NCBI GenBank assembly: GCA_017634555.1
Contig: JAGBNF010000007.1
Coordinates: 1-64,000, forward strand
DNA: 64,000 bases
From: Eubacterium sp.
GTDB lineage: Bacteria; Bacillota; Clostridia; Lachnospirales; Lachnospiraceae
Direction: 5' to 3'
The translations under genes and the position numbers were made by a program. How positions within the stretch are numbered: position 1 is the stretch's first letter; each line of letters begins with the position of its first letter. Positions 44,862 through 54,486 of the stretch are shown in pieces. The notes under the pieces were generated by a model. It had not been told where the DNA came from. It did no database searches and saw nothing but the letters and a program-made list of their open reading frames with translations.

Positions 44862-47849
44862 TCAGGCATCTGCCTTGCTTACGCCTATGATGAGCTGCGG
44901 TCCGTCCTTCTCATAGAACATGACTGCTTTAAGACTCACATTCTGCGGCTCTCCATCGATCATTAGGCGGTAATTAATTATATAGTATCCGTTTTCTTCG
45001 ATACGCTGCAGCACATTTTCCTTGGTGAAAGCCTTCTGGAAATATTCAAGGTCTTCACTGTATATTGCCTTGGTGCTGTCGATCTTAGATCTTTCAAAGA
45101 ATCTGTCTCCATATCGGGCAAGTCCGATTTCTGCATAATCACTCGAGGATTGATATTCTGAATAGCTGTCATTTTCCGGATTCACGGTATAGATACAGAT
45201 ATAATTACCCGCAAGTGCTGTTATCCTGGCAAATGCCATCTGCTCTTCCTTCATTCTTTCAAGAGCTTCCTGTTGTTTCATCTGTGTATCAACATTATTG
45301 ACACCTATGATCATATGACTTTCGTCCTTGCTCATCTTGATAGCCTTCATACTTACATAGGTCGGTTTTCCCTCTACCAGAAGTCTGTAGGTTATCGTAT
45401 ATGTTCCATCCAGTTCAATTGTTTTTAATATATTTTCCTTTGTAAAGGATTTTGTAAATCTATCTAAATCATCCTTAAAGATATACTCCAGTGCATCCTT
45501 ACGGCTGGCATTGAAGAAATCTTCACCGTGGCGTTCAACCAAAAGGTCTTCACCCGATGCATCCGGTGTATATTCATCAAATTCATCACTCTCAATATCA
45601 ACGTAATAAAGATGCATATAATCGGCTGAAAGGCTGTTTGCAACATCAGCATATGTGATGCCCTGATTAATCTCCTTTGTAACACCAAGAACCACTATCG
45701 CGCATGCAGTAACTCCCGTAACAGGATTAGAAGCAATACGCCTTATGATCGAATGGATCACTTCATCTCCGTTCTTCTCATCTATAAAAACCTTCGATAC
45801 TCCGCGTGCACAGATTTCTAAGGCTTTAACCAGGTTAGCTCCCGATTTACCATCAAATATGCTAAGTTCTATAACATTATCCAGATCAATCCCCTGATAT
45901 GCATCATTTACAAATGTCTTGTACGAACGATTGCAGCGCACAACCCTCATGGTCTTGGAATCCGCTTCAAGAACAGCCATTGGCAGCGCATTGAAGTACT
46001 TACTGAAGCTATCCTCATCATCCATATCGGAATCTTCATTTGCAACTGCTGCCATATCATAAAGATTTATACGACCTATAGATTCGTAATATTCCGACTC
46101 ATCCGGATTTTCAAATCCGATACTCTTGCCTGTACGATATCTTTCAAGTATCTGCTCATAGGAAACAGGCTTACAGAAATAATAACCCTGCAGCTTCGTA
46201 CATCCGATTTCCTTCAAGAATTGAACCTGATCTTCTCTTTCCACACCTTCGCATACTGTCTCGATACTGAGTCCGAGAGCCATTTTCATAAGCTCCGTAA
46301 CGATAACTCTGCTCTTATCTCCGTTATCGAATTCCTTCATAAAACGCATATCAAGTTTTATTACATCAAAATGTATACTCTGAAGGACATCAAGAGAAGA
46401 ATAACCACTTCCAAAATCATCCATCCAGACACTGAAGCCCAGCTTCTGGAATCTCTCAACCTGCTCCTTGATAAAATCAAAATCACTGCCGACAACACTT
46501 TCGGTAATTTCGATCGTGAGGAGACTCCTGTCTAGTCCGGCAGCATCTATTTTGTCAGTAATCTCCTTAACAATATCACATACATCGAAATCGGTTCTCG
46601 AAAGATTAACCGATGTCGGAACCACATAAAGTCCATGCTCCGCCTGATCCTTAACCTTTTTTATGATCTCGTCGACCATATGAAGATCGACCTTATATAT
46701 AAGCTTGGTATCTTCAAGAATTGGAATAAAGTCAGCCGGTGAAAGCATTCCCTTCTCAGGATCTATCCACCTTGCCAGCGCCTCCTCATCCGAAACTCTG
46801 CCGTTCGCCGCACGGACTATCGGCTGATAATACGCCTGTATCCAGTTCTCAGATATAGCTTTGTCCAGATTATCGATAACATACTGTCGTCTGTTTTCAT
46901 ACTCGAGCATGTCACTGCTGTAATATACATATCCGGACTTATTCTGATTTTTCAATGTATCACAGGCATATCTTGCTCTGTCACATGCAAAGCTGGTACC
47001 TATACTGCCCATGTTACTTGAATATATTCCGACTCTGAATGACGCTCTTCCTTTGCTTCTTTCGTCGAATTCCTGTATTACCCGTTCCAGCTTTTCCTCA
47101 AGCTCATCTTCAACCGAAAAGAATGCGAAATTATCCTGCCCTACACGACAGGAGCATTCCAATCCAAAATTATTTACAAGTACGGCACCAAAGTTTCGAA
47201 GCAGATTATCGCCTTCGTCTAATCCGTATTTCTTATTGAAATACTTCATGCCGTTTATACTTGTATATCCTATAACGCATGACCTGCCTTCTGCCAGTGA
47301 TTTGTCTCGAAATACCAGTGCATTTTCAAAGAAAGATATCCTATTCGGAATACCGGTCAGATAATCAAAACTTCCCTTTCCTTTTTTGATATCCTCATTC
47401 AACGTCCCTATGATATTTTCAGAAAACGAATCATCATTCGAACGCTTTGTCTGCTCATCGTTATATACATACTCGCCTTCATCCATATACCAGACTTCAT
47501 AGAGCTTTCCGCCATCCTCATCAAGGATTGCCGCTCCTTTGGCATGGATGATCCTGTATTTATCGCGAACCATCCAGCGATATGTCACATCATATTCTTC
47601 ATCTTCCTTGACAAATCTTATGAACGCATCACCGAGACGCGCAGCATCGTCAGGATGAATATTATGAAAAAGATCTTTATTCAAAATCTCATACGCTTCT
47701 TCCGCATCCGTATAACCGAACAGCTCAAAAAAACCCTCAGTAAGAAGATGCGTTATTATCCTATTATCTTCGTACTTAATTATACCGAAAGGAATAGCGC
47801 TTCGTTCAATCATATGTTGTTTTGATGTATTGAATATAATATTATTCAT
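44862..47849 (-). CDS. PAS-GGDEF-EAL cyclic-di-GMP phosphodiesterase with extra PAS-like repeats
   Basis: Encodes 995 residues from the ATG at 47849. Domains in order: PAS (about 15-125), GGDEF (about 160-325), EAL (about 340-590), PAS-like (about 625-740), and two similar C-terminal repeats (about 755-870 and 885-995) sharing FTKENILKTIE/FTKENVLQRIE and YTITYRLLVEGKP/YIINYRLMIDGEP. The GGDEF signature is degenerate (GQDNF), so no cyclase activity is expected. The EAL domain keeps EALARW, NLSRTDF, ITESVVG, DDFGSGYSSL and ETVCEGVE, consistent with hydrolysis of cyclic di-GMP. No membrane segment is seen, so it is a cytoplasmic sensor enzyme. It follows the cellulase gene by 65 bases. Confidence 0.92.
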   Translation of the reverse strand: MNNIIFNTSKQHMIERSAIPFGIIKYEDNRIITHLLTEGFFELFGYTDAEEAYEILNKDLFHNIHPDDAARLGDAFIRFVKEDEEYDVTYRWMVRDKYRIIHAKGAAILDEDGGKLYEVWYMDEGEYVYNDEQTKRSNDDSFSENIIGTLNEDIKKGKGSFDYLTGIPNRISFFENALVFRDKSLAEGRSCVIGYTSINGMKYFNKKYGLDEGDNLLRNFGAVLVNNFGLECSCRVGQDNFAFFSVEDELEEKLERVIQEFDERSKGRASFRVGIYSSNMGSIGTSFACDRARYACDTLKNQNKSGYVYYSSDMLEYENRRQYVIDNLDKAISENWIQAYYQPIVRAANGRVSDEEALARWIDPEKGMLSPADFIPILEDTKLIYKVDLHMVDEIIKKVKDQAEHGLYVVPTSVNLSRTDFDVCDIVKEITDKIDAAGLDRSLLTIEITESVVGSDFDFIKEQVERFQKLGFSVWMDDFGSGYSSLDVLQSIHFDVIKLDMRFMKEFDNGDKSRVIVTELMKMALGLSIETVCEGVEREDQVQFLKEIGCTKLQGYYFCKPVSYEQILERYRTGKSIGFENPDESEYYESIGRINLYDMAAVANEDSDMDDEDSFSKYFNALPMAVLEADSKTMRVVRCNRSYKTFVNDAYQGIDLDNVIELSIFDGKSGANLVKALEICARGVSKVFIDEKNGDEVIHSIIRRIASNPVTGVTACAIVVLGVTKEINQGITYADVANSLSADYMHLYYVDIESDEFDEYTPDASGEDLLVERHGEDFFNASRKDALEYIFKDDLDRFTKSFTKENILKTIELDGTYTITYRLLVEGKPTYVSMKAIKMSKDESHMIIGVNNVDTQMKQQEALERMKEEQMAFARITALAGNYICIYTVNPENDSYSEYQSSSDYAEIGLARYGDRFFERSKIDSTKAIYSEDLEYFQKAFTKENVLQRIEENGYYIINYRLMIDGEPQNVSLKAVMFYEKDGPQLIIGVSKADA

Positions 47850-47914
47850 ACTCACCCCAAAAGTAATACTCAAAACACTAATAATATAAGTTTTATACCT
47901 TCAAAACAATTATA

Positions 47915-50266
47915 CTACCTTTCGGCAGCAATTGCATATATAAGTGGAGAATTCCAGTAAATTGCAACTTCATTTGTTGCATAACTCTGCGAGCTGTCAA
48001 CATAGCACATAGCAGGACTCTGTCCTTCAAGAACAGTCTTGGCATACGGATCCTCAAGTCCGCCGTTCGGTCCGCCGACAAGCATACCGTTTATAACACC
48101 GTCTGTAATCTGTGAAGGTCTGTGATGCGGATCTTTAGGACTGTATGTACCATAGCCTGTAACGAAGCAGTAACCCATTGCATTCGTTCCGAAAAGGTAA
48201 TCCAGCTGAAGGGCCGCATACTCCTTATATTTCTCATCTCCCGTAACTGCGTATGCCATCTGAAGAAGCTGTGACTGGTTAGCTGCAGTCATGTTGCTTC
48301 CCCATGGATAATTATCACCCATACTTGTAAAGTAACCAGCCTCGACCATCTTTCCTACTGCCTCATCAGCATCCTTAACAAGCTCAGCCTTAGCATCCTC
48401 GGCAACTCCTGCCTTACCGCTTCTTGCAAGATCATAATCGGCATAGGTTCCCATATCTATCCATCCGAGTCCGCCTATGATCTTCTCATCCTTTATATAA
48501 CCCTTAACTGTATCTTCAAGGTCATCTCTGCCTGCCAGGTAAAGCTCGGCAGCTGCCCAATAAATCTCATCCTTTGTATTTGTATCAGGATATTCACCCG
48601 TGCTGACATCTGATGGATTTGTATATCCCTTTGTGTCATCAATATCCTTTACATACTCCCATGCCTTCTCTGCTGCAGCAAATGCAGTCTCTGAGAATTC
48701 AGGATCTATATCCTTATAAATCTGAGATGCCATAGCCATTACAGCTGCAAAATCGCCCGTAGCAGTTGTAGATATAGGCATCAGATACATTGTAGCTGTT
48801 TCCTCTTCAGGTGGAACAGTGTCAGGGAATGCAAGTCCTGTAACCTTATGATATACACCACCTGTCTCTTCATCCTGCATCTTAAGCATCCAATCAAGCT
48901 CATAACGTGCTTCATCAAGGATATCAGGAATGCCGTTGCCACTCTCAGGAATACCTAGATCATCATCCTCAATCTTGTAATCTCTGTAAGCCATCATAAG
49001 ATCCGCAACAGCTTCCGCTCCGGATACAGTATATCTTCCGTAATCTCCGGCATCATGCCATCCGCCGGTCACATCCTTTGTAACACCCTCGTTACTGTAA
49101 ATAACAGCCTCATCAAGATGGCACTCACCGTGAGCTGCATAGCCTGCCGCATCATCCTCTACTGCCATTCCGCAGCGCTGCCTGTAGAGCATGAGAACCG
49201 CATCCTTATAAACATCCTTATATGGATCCTCGCTTACAGTAAATTTGTAGCTGGTTCCCTCTTCCGTAACTATATAGTAATCACCTAAAGCATTAAAATC
49301 AGAGAAATCTCCCTGTCTTACGTCCATACCTGCTCCCGGATCATTGATAACAGCTCCGAGTGTGCCGGTGTATACTGTCTCATTTGTTGAAGCATTGCAG
49401 ATGATAAAGCTCTCATCATCTGTTCTGTCAGACTTTACAACAACAATCTTCTTGTCATCAGGCTTATAACCGATCTGGTTAACCGCAACCTTTACGTAGC
49501 CCGGAAGTGATGACATTGACTCTGCCTTTGAAGCATCCTTTACAACAAGCTTTACATTATCGATAGTAACGCTGTGTGCTCCCGGATCCTCATCCATGTT
49601 GTCCATCTTACCCATGTTAAAGCAGAGTCTCGGTGCCGGATCGGACGGATCTGTCATTTCAAAATCAACAGATATGTTCTGTTCCTCCGGACCTACTTCA
49701 ATATAATCTCCTACATAAGCATGATAATCTCCGCCGTTAACCTGAATCCTGTACTCTACCTTTCTCTCGATATCACATGATATATCGAAGCTGTAGGTAT
49801 ATACACAACCCTTACTGAGGCCGAAGCCGTCATAATATGACTGATTCGCATAATCCACAGAACCACATTTCTTAATATCAAGAACCAGCTTTCCGTCCTT
49901 CGCCTTGGTTGAGAATTCGCCCTCGTTCATGTACTCACCGAAACCGGAAGTATCGTTATCGAATGTAAGGTCGATAAGAGTGTCACCGTTACTAACAGCA
50001 AACTCATCAGCATCATCACCTTCGCCTACGAAGTCCTCTGGCTTTGCAGCTCCCGTCCCCACAAGAGTAACCTCACTCGCCTCAGTACCTTCAGTACTTT
50101 CATCGGTATCCTTCGATTCCTCTGTTGCGGCTTCTGTTGCTGATGCTGCTTCCGTAGCTGTCTCTGTAGTCGTTTCACTGTTTGAGACTGCTTCACCCGA
50201 ACACCCTGCTGTCCCCATAACCATAAGTGCACTCATAACAGCTGCTGCGATTCTTTTCTTATACAT
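47915..50266 (-). CDS. GH9 cellulase lipoprotein with CBM4/9-like and Ig-like modules
   Basis: Encodes 783 residues. A lipoprotein signal ends in lipobox MGTAGC (about residues 17-22), then a Thr/Glu-rich linker of about 45 residues. Residues about 90-245 resemble a CBM4/9 carbohydrate-binding module (LIDLTFDNDTSGFGEY to HSVTIDNVKLVV). An Ig-like CelD_N domain follows (VKVAVNQIGYKPDDKKIVVV, about 255-340). GH9 catalytic residues lie in GGWHDAGDYGRY (Asp pair), the conserved HHRPSQ and the C-terminal TNEVAIYWNSPL (acid Glu). It should cleave beta-1,4-glucan on the cell surface by inversion. Confidence 0.95.
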   Translation of the reverse strand: MYKKRIAAAVMSALMVMGTAGCSGEAVSNSETTTETATEAASATEAATEESKDTDESTEGTEASEVTLVGTGAAKPEDFVGEGDDADEFAVSNGDTLIDLTFDNDTSGFGEYMNEGEFSTKAKDGKLVLDIKKCGSVDYANQSYYDGFGLSKGCVYTYSFDISCDIERKVEYRIQVNGGDYHAYVGDYIEVGPEEQNISVDFEMTDPSDPAPRLCFNMGKMDNMDEDPGAHSVTIDNVKLVVKDASKAESMSSLPGYVKVAVNQIGYKPDDKKIVVVKSDRTDDESFIICNASTNETVYTGTLGAVINDPGAGMDVRQGDFSDFNALGDYYIVTEEGTSYKFTVSEDPYKDVYKDAVLMLYRQRCGMAVEDDAAGYAAHGECHLDEAVIYSNEGVTKDVTGGWHDAGDYGRYTVSGAEAVADLMMAYRDYKIEDDDLGIPESGNGIPDILDEARYELDWMLKMQDEETGGVYHKVTGLAFPDTVPPEEETATMYLMPISTTATGDFAAVMAMASQIYKDIDPEFSETAFAAAEKAWEYVKDIDDTKGYTNPSDVSTGEYPDTNTKDEIYWAAAELYLAGRDDLEDTVKGYIKDEKIIGGLGWIDMGTYADYDLARSGKAGVAEDAKAELVKDADEAVGKMVEAGYFTSMGDNYPWGSNMTAANQSQLLQMAYAVTGDEKYKEYAALQLDYLFGTNAMGYCFVTGYGTYSPKDPHHRPSQITDGVINGMLVGGPNGGLEDPYAKTVLEGQSPAMCYVDSSQSYATNEVAIYWNSPLIYAIAAER

Positions 50267-50362
50267 TTCGGATTACCTGCTTTCTTTTATGAATTTCTTA
50301 GTTACAAAATAACTTCTCACATTTTAATACCGTTTATTACATTTCCGTACAGTTTATTCAGT

Positions 50363-51007
50363 TTATTCGAGAACCCATTTCCTTCCGTCAGGCATTTCAA
50401 GGATCGAACCTCTGAACTGCTCTATCTTCTCTCCGGTAGGATATTCACGGATTATGGTCTCTTCCCTGTAATCGGGATCCTCAAACCACTTTGAGAATAT
50501 AAGCTTATCACCGTCTCTCGAATCAAAGGATTCCTCGGGATCTATCTCAAAGTTGCCCTTATCAGGCCATACCACCTGAAATCTGTTCTCACTTCCCTGT
50601 CTTACAAGAGTAAGCGGACTGATTTCAAGCATGAGATTGTAACAGTCCTTTACTTCATCCAGCGCTACTCTCGTATACATTGAAGCGGACATCATATCAT
50701 CTTCACATTTAAAGATAAATATATCTCTCGATTTAAAATCTACCAGAAGAAAATATATGCTGTCCTCCCAGAAAACAGGCTTACCCAGATATTGACCGTC
50801 CCTGACTGTCATCGGTTCATAGACAGTTTCTTCAGGATATGATACAAATATCAGGCGGTTGTGAGTAATGCTGTTGCCGAAATTAAACAGCTCCTCCGCT
50901 TCATACAGATCTCCGTCGGTGTAGTCCATTCCCCAATACCACTTTTCCGTTCCCGGAACCCTGTTAATATATGTAATTCCTTTTGTTTCTATCTTCTTAT
51001 AATCCAT
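50363..51007 (-). CDS. Protein of unknown function
   Basis: Encodes 214 residues starting MDYKKIETKGI, with GGAGATGAG as ribosome site; the ATG three codons earlier overlaps it. It is acidic, with many aromatic residues and strands such as GITYINRVPGTEKWYWGMDY and PVFWEDSIYFLLVDF that suggest a beta-rich fold. It ends in YPTGEKIEQFRGSILEMPDGRKWVLE. No signal peptide, membrane segment or cysteine-rich motif. I do not recognise a family. It lies 42 bases after the GatD-like gene and may be the last gene of the murT run. Confidence 0.7.
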   Translation of the reverse strand: MDYKKIETKGITYINRVPGTEKWYWGMDYTDGDLYEAEELFNFGNSITHNRLIFVSYPEETVYEPMTVRDGQYLGKPVFWEDSIYFLLVDFKSRDIFIFKCEDDMMSASMYTRVALDEVKDCYNLMLEISPLTLVRQGSENRFQVVWPDKGNFEIDPEESFDSRDGDKLIFSKWFEDPDYREETIIREYPTGEKIEQFRGSILEMPDGRKWVLE

Positions 51008-51049
51008 CGATCTCATCTCCAGATTTAAGTTTACTACTTAATCTCCAGT

Positions 51050-51901
51050 CTACCACTTAATCTCGCCGCTGATTTTTCTTCCGATAAAAGTCTTTATATC
51101 CTCAATCGAAGCCATTTCAAGACTTATATCCTTTTCTTCAAGACTAAAATCATCTGTCTTGATTCCACCCGCTCCGGCTGCAAGCTTAAGAAGCTTTGCC
51201 GTAAACTTCGGATTCTTAACAAGTACAGGGCCAAGCATATGTGTAAATATAAGATTCTTAGACCTTGCGCCCTCTGTACCGTCTTCGTTGTTGCCGCGTC
51301 CGTATACAACCTTACCGAAGGCCTCCTGATCCTTGCCAAGCTTCACATCGGCCATCTGTATCTGTACGCCCACCAGCTCTTCTCCGTCCGGAAGGTTTAT
51401 CCAGAGGTCGTTACCGCTGACTCTCTGTCTCTGTCTGAATACCATATCCAGAATTCCGAGACCTCTTACCTTACGACCATCCAGATAGCTTACGCCCTTT
51501 CCGAATATCGCACCTGTACTTCCTACAGTAAAGACAACCTTTCCGCTGTTGATAAAGTCCTTAAGCTTCTGCTTTACAGGAATAAGTGCCTTTACCAGAT
51601 CCTCTACAGCACTCAGATCGCCGCTCGGGAAGAATATCATATCTGCCCAGTCAAACGGGATCTCATCTGTAAGTTTATTGATTCTTCTTATCGTACATGG
51701 AAGCTTCATGATATTGCTGAATCTGAGAAGCGCCATAGCATCTCCTCTGCTTCCGTGCATATTCAGCACATCAGGATACATCCATAATATATGTACTCCT
51801 CTCTCGCCTTCTGCGATACCAAGAGCTTTATGATTGCTTATTTCCGTGTCAGTATAATGACTCTCGGAACGAATCTCGTTAAATAATTTAAAGTCGCTCA
51901 A
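51050..51901 (-). CDS. GatD-like glutamine amidotransferase lacking catalytic residues
   Basis: Encodes 283 residues from a TTG start with GAGGA before it. GatD supplies ammonia from glutamine to MurT, which amidates the D-glutamate of lipid II. Length, order and blocks such as VHILWMYPDVLNMHGSRGD, VRGLGILDM and YGRGNNEDGTEGARSKNL match GatD. However, the nucleophile segment (GatD xICGGYQFLG) reads FTVGSTGAIFG, so Cys is replaced by Gly, and the catalytic-His segment (GTYLHGP) reads FTHMLGP, with Leu at the His position and a His two residues earlier. Hydrolysis of glutamine seems impossible. It lies 10 bases after murT. Confidence 0.82.
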   Translation of the reverse strand: MSDFKLFNEIRSESHYTDTEISNHKALGIAEGERGVHILWMYPDVLNMHGSRGDAMALLRFSNIMKLPCTIRRINKLTDEIPFDWADMIFFPSGDLSAVEDLVKALIPVKQKLKDFINSGKVVFTVGSTGAIFGKGVSYLDGRKVRGLGILDMVFRQRQRVSGNDLWINLPDGEELVGVQIQMADVKLGKDQEAFGKVVYGRGNNEDGTEGARSKNLIFTHMLGPVLVKNPKFTAKLLKLAAGAGGIKTDDFSLEEKDISLEMASIEDIKTFIGRKISGEIKW

Positions 51902-51911
51902 TCTCTTATCC

Positions 51912-53240
51912 TCACTTCTTGTAATATGGTATTTCTTCCACCAGATAAACCGGTTCCTTGCCCGGTATCTTCTTCAGTGCCTCCTCAACAGTCTTCTCAG
52001 TACTGTCAGGAAGAATTATCATATTATCCTCATCAAATCCGTCATACAGGAATCTGAGAGCTGTAGAGCGTCCCAGAGCCGTAGACATACATACCCAGTT
52101 TTTTACACCCGATTTAAGGATTCCTCTCGGGTCATAATCGAATGGATAAAATGAGATAACCAGCGGAGGATAGAAATCAAGATATTCATCATAGCCGATC
52201 ATGAAGACCTTATCTTCCTTATCCTTAGCAATAAGGTTAAGTGAAGACTGTGTGGTCTCCGAATTCTCCTGCTTCATCTTTATATAATGCAGTGTCTTGC
52301 CTGCAATCTTCTTCGTCTCAAGTCTTCCTCTGATATCCTTGAATTCCTTAAGTGCCTTGGAAATATCCTCTGTAGAAACTCCAAGCTCCTTTGTAATAGC
52401 TATCGCAAGGATATAGCAGTATAAGAAATATTCCGTATTAAAGTTAAATGCATATTCATTTCCGCCTGCTGTAAAGGTCTTTCCTTCAAAGTCAACCTTC
52501 TCAACCAGGTAATCCACAGCTTCTTCACTTCCGAAGCCGCAGGAAGGACATGTAAACTGTCCGATATTTTCAATGTTATATGACTTAAATACCAAAGGAT
52601 TATGGCAGCATGGACATGGCATTGAAACCGAAAAGAAATCGTCAGCCTTATGATATGAGCTGCTGTTCTCGGCTACACCGTAGCTTATTGCCTTTCCTGC
52701 CAGATCCTTAAGTGAATAAGAATTAGGCTCATTCTTATTTACAAAAAGAGTAAGATCCTTACTCATTATCTTTCTGAGTCTGTCCATAATGTATGAAGGC
52801 TCACCGTTTCTCTGTGCCTGATCCTTCTGTACATTTGTGATACCCACATATTTAGCAGGAAGCTGTTCCATTACGAGACTTATGAATCTCTCATCAACTT
52901 CCATTGCAATAGCTTCTGTGGTGAGACGTCCACTCATGGTCGTGTCCTCGAGAAGTGCCGTAGCAACTCCCGTAACCATGTTGGCTCCCTTTAAGTTGGA
53001 TGATACCTTAAGCCCTGCTCCTGTAAGAATATGATTAACAAGATTTATTGTTGTACTTTTTCCGTTTGTTCCGGTTACGAAAACCGTTCTTGCTGTATCA
53101 ATACCCTTGATATGTGCTATAAACTTCGGGTCGATCTTCAGAGCAATCTTACCCGGGAAGAAGGTTCCTCTGCCTTTCGCAAAAATATGAAGCATCTTTA
53201 AGATGAACTTCGCAGTAAACAGTGCCAGATAAAACCGCAT
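51912..53240 (-). CDS. murT: Lipid II isoglutaminyl synthase subunit MurT
   Basis: Encodes 442 residues. A Mur-ligase central domain with P-loop TGTNGKSTT (about 57-65) and SNLKGANMVTG is followed by the four-cysteine ribbon characteristic of MurT (CPCCHNPL and CPSCGF, about residues 205-235), then the C-terminal DUF1727-like domain. MurT uses ATP to activate the D-glutamate carboxyl of lipid II for amidation, which affects peptidoglycan cross-linking. The GatD-like partner 10 bases downstream appears catalytically dead, so the nitrogen source is uncertain. Confidence 0.92.
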   Translation of the reverse strand: MRFYLALFTAKFILKMLHIFAKGRGTFFPGKIALKIDPKFIAHIKGIDTARTVFVTGTNGKSTTINLVNHILTGAGLKVSSNLKGANMVTGVATALLEDTTMSGRLTTEAIAMEVDERFISLVMEQLPAKYVGITNVQKDQAQRNGEPSYIMDRLRKIMSKDLTLFVNKNEPNSYSLKDLAGKAISYGVAENSSSYHKADDFFSVSMPCPCCHNPLVFKSYNIENIGQFTCPSCGFGSEEAVDYLVEKVDFEGKTFTAGGNEYAFNFNTEYFLYCYILAIAITKELGVSTEDISKALKEFKDIRGRLETKKIAGKTLHYIKMKQENSETTQSSLNLIAKDKEDKVFMIGYDEYLDFYPPLVISFYPFDYDPRGILKSGVKNWVCMSTALGRSTALRFLYDGFDEDNMIILPDSTEKTVEEALKKIPGKEPVYLVEEIPYYKK

Positions 53241-53302
53241 TTTAAATGTCCTCTCGTTTCCTATAGTTTCTTATGTAATAACTCTTATGTATTATCTTAA
53301 TA

Positions 53303-53893
53303 TTATTTCTTCTTATTCTTCTTTTTCTTAGCCGGTTTCTTTACGGAATAACCGAACTTGCCCAGTTTTTTACCCAGTGCATAATACTCACCGTGGGAAT
53401 ATGCCACCGGATTCGCATCCGACAGTCTGAAGCGTCCCTTATCATCCATATATTTATCATCGACGGTAACTCCAACCACCTCTGCGATAAACATATCATG
53501 AGAACCGAGCTTCTCTATCTTCTTAACCTTGCAGTAAATATTTACCGGGCTTTCCTCGATAGCGGGAATATCCATATATTCCGACTTAAATTCGGTCAGC
53601 TTCATTTCCTTAAACTTATCCACGTCCCTGCCCGACTTAACTCCACACCAGTCGCAGGCCTTAACGAGTTCTGACGAAACAATATTCACTACAAACTCGC
53701 CGGTCTCCTTAATTATATCATGAGAATACCGTTCCGGTCTAACAGATATGGACAGCATGGCCGGATCGGAGCATATCGTTCCTGCCCACGCCAGTGTTAT
53801 TATATTAGCCTTTTCTCCCGGTCTCTGGCAGCTAACCATGACTGCCGGAACGGGATACAGCATATTTCCGGGTTTCCAACTATCTTTACTCAT
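53303..53893 (-). CDS. Flavin reductase-like FMN-binding protein
   Basis: Encodes 196 residues from the ATG at 53893 (MSKDSWKPGNMLYP), preceded by GGAAGG. The flavoredoxin/flavin-reductase fold is shown by YPVPAVMVSCQRPGEKANIITLAWAG, RPERYSHDIIKETGEFVVNI and SHDMFIAEVVGV. A Cys-containing CDWCGVKSGRDVDKF loop and a very basic C-terminus (KKPAKKKKNKKK) are present. It may reduce FMN or carry electrons. It follows the NUDIX gene and precedes murT by 62 bases. Confidence 0.88.
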   Translation of the reverse strand: MSKDSWKPGNMLYPVPAVMVSCQRPGEKANIITLAWAGTICSDPAMLSISVRPERYSHDIIKETGEFVVNIVSSELVKACDWCGVKSGRDVDKFKEMKLTEFKSEYMDIPAIEESPVNIYCKVKKIEKLGSHDMFIAEVVGVTVDDKYMDDKGRFRLSDANPVAYSHGEYYALGKKLGKFGYSVKKPAKKKKNKKK

Positions 53894-53964
53894 TTCAAAT
53901 CCTTCCATTAATCATTCTGATGTCCGTCTTCCGGAGCAACCTCCCTTATATCTAAGACGCACAT

Positions 53965-54486
53965 TCAGACATTTAATTCAAGCTTTCTGCCGTCCTCCTC
54001 GGCATAGATCAGGTCTCCGCCCTCATTATATACGAGCTTCAGCGAGAAATAATCCTGTCTCGTTTCCAGCAGCCTGAAGAATATCTTATCTCCCTCCCAT
54101 ACAGGCAGGTCGTATACATCCTTCTTATCTATCCAGACAAGCTCTCCCTCATCACAGGTGATCATTTCCCCTTGGAAATGTGCGGCAGTATATAAATGCA
54201 TATATTCCACAACTCTTTCCTCCGGAACATCCTCTTTACCGTAGATGAAGGTCACTATCCCTCTCGGCTTATAGTCTGTAAGTGTGAGTCCCGTTTCCTC
54301 GAGAACCTCTCTCTTCAGACAATCGTCGGGACTTTCTCCATATTCGAAATGTCCCCCGACTCCGATATATTTATCCTTATTTATGTCATTCTGCTTCTTC
54401 ACTCTGTGAAGCATCAGATATCTGCCATCCTTCTCGATGTAGCAGAGTGTGGTCAATTCGGGATTATTTAAGGCCCGTAACTTCAT
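53965..54486 (-). CDS. NUDIX hydrolase
   Basis: Encodes 173 residues from the ATG at 54486 (MKLRALNNPELTTLCYIEKDG), inside the end of the cyclase gene. The Nudix box GHFEYGESPDDCLKREVLEETG fits GX5EX7REUXEEXGU exactly. The position of the box and the LMLHRVKKQNDINKDKYIGVGGHF approach resemble the MutT/8-oxo-dGTP diphosphatase branch, so a nucleotide or sanitation substrate is likely. It overlaps the adenylate cyclase gene by 23 bases and is probably its operon partner. Confidence 0.9.
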   Translation of the reverse strand: MKLRALNNPELTTLCYIEKDGRYLMLHRVKKQNDINKDKYIGVGGHFEYGESPDDCLKREVLEETGLTLTDYKPRGIVTFIYGKEDVPEERVVEYMHLYTAAHFQGEMITCDEGELVWIDKKDVYDLPVWEGDKIFFRLLETRQDYFSLKLVYNEGGDLIYAEEDGRKLELNV

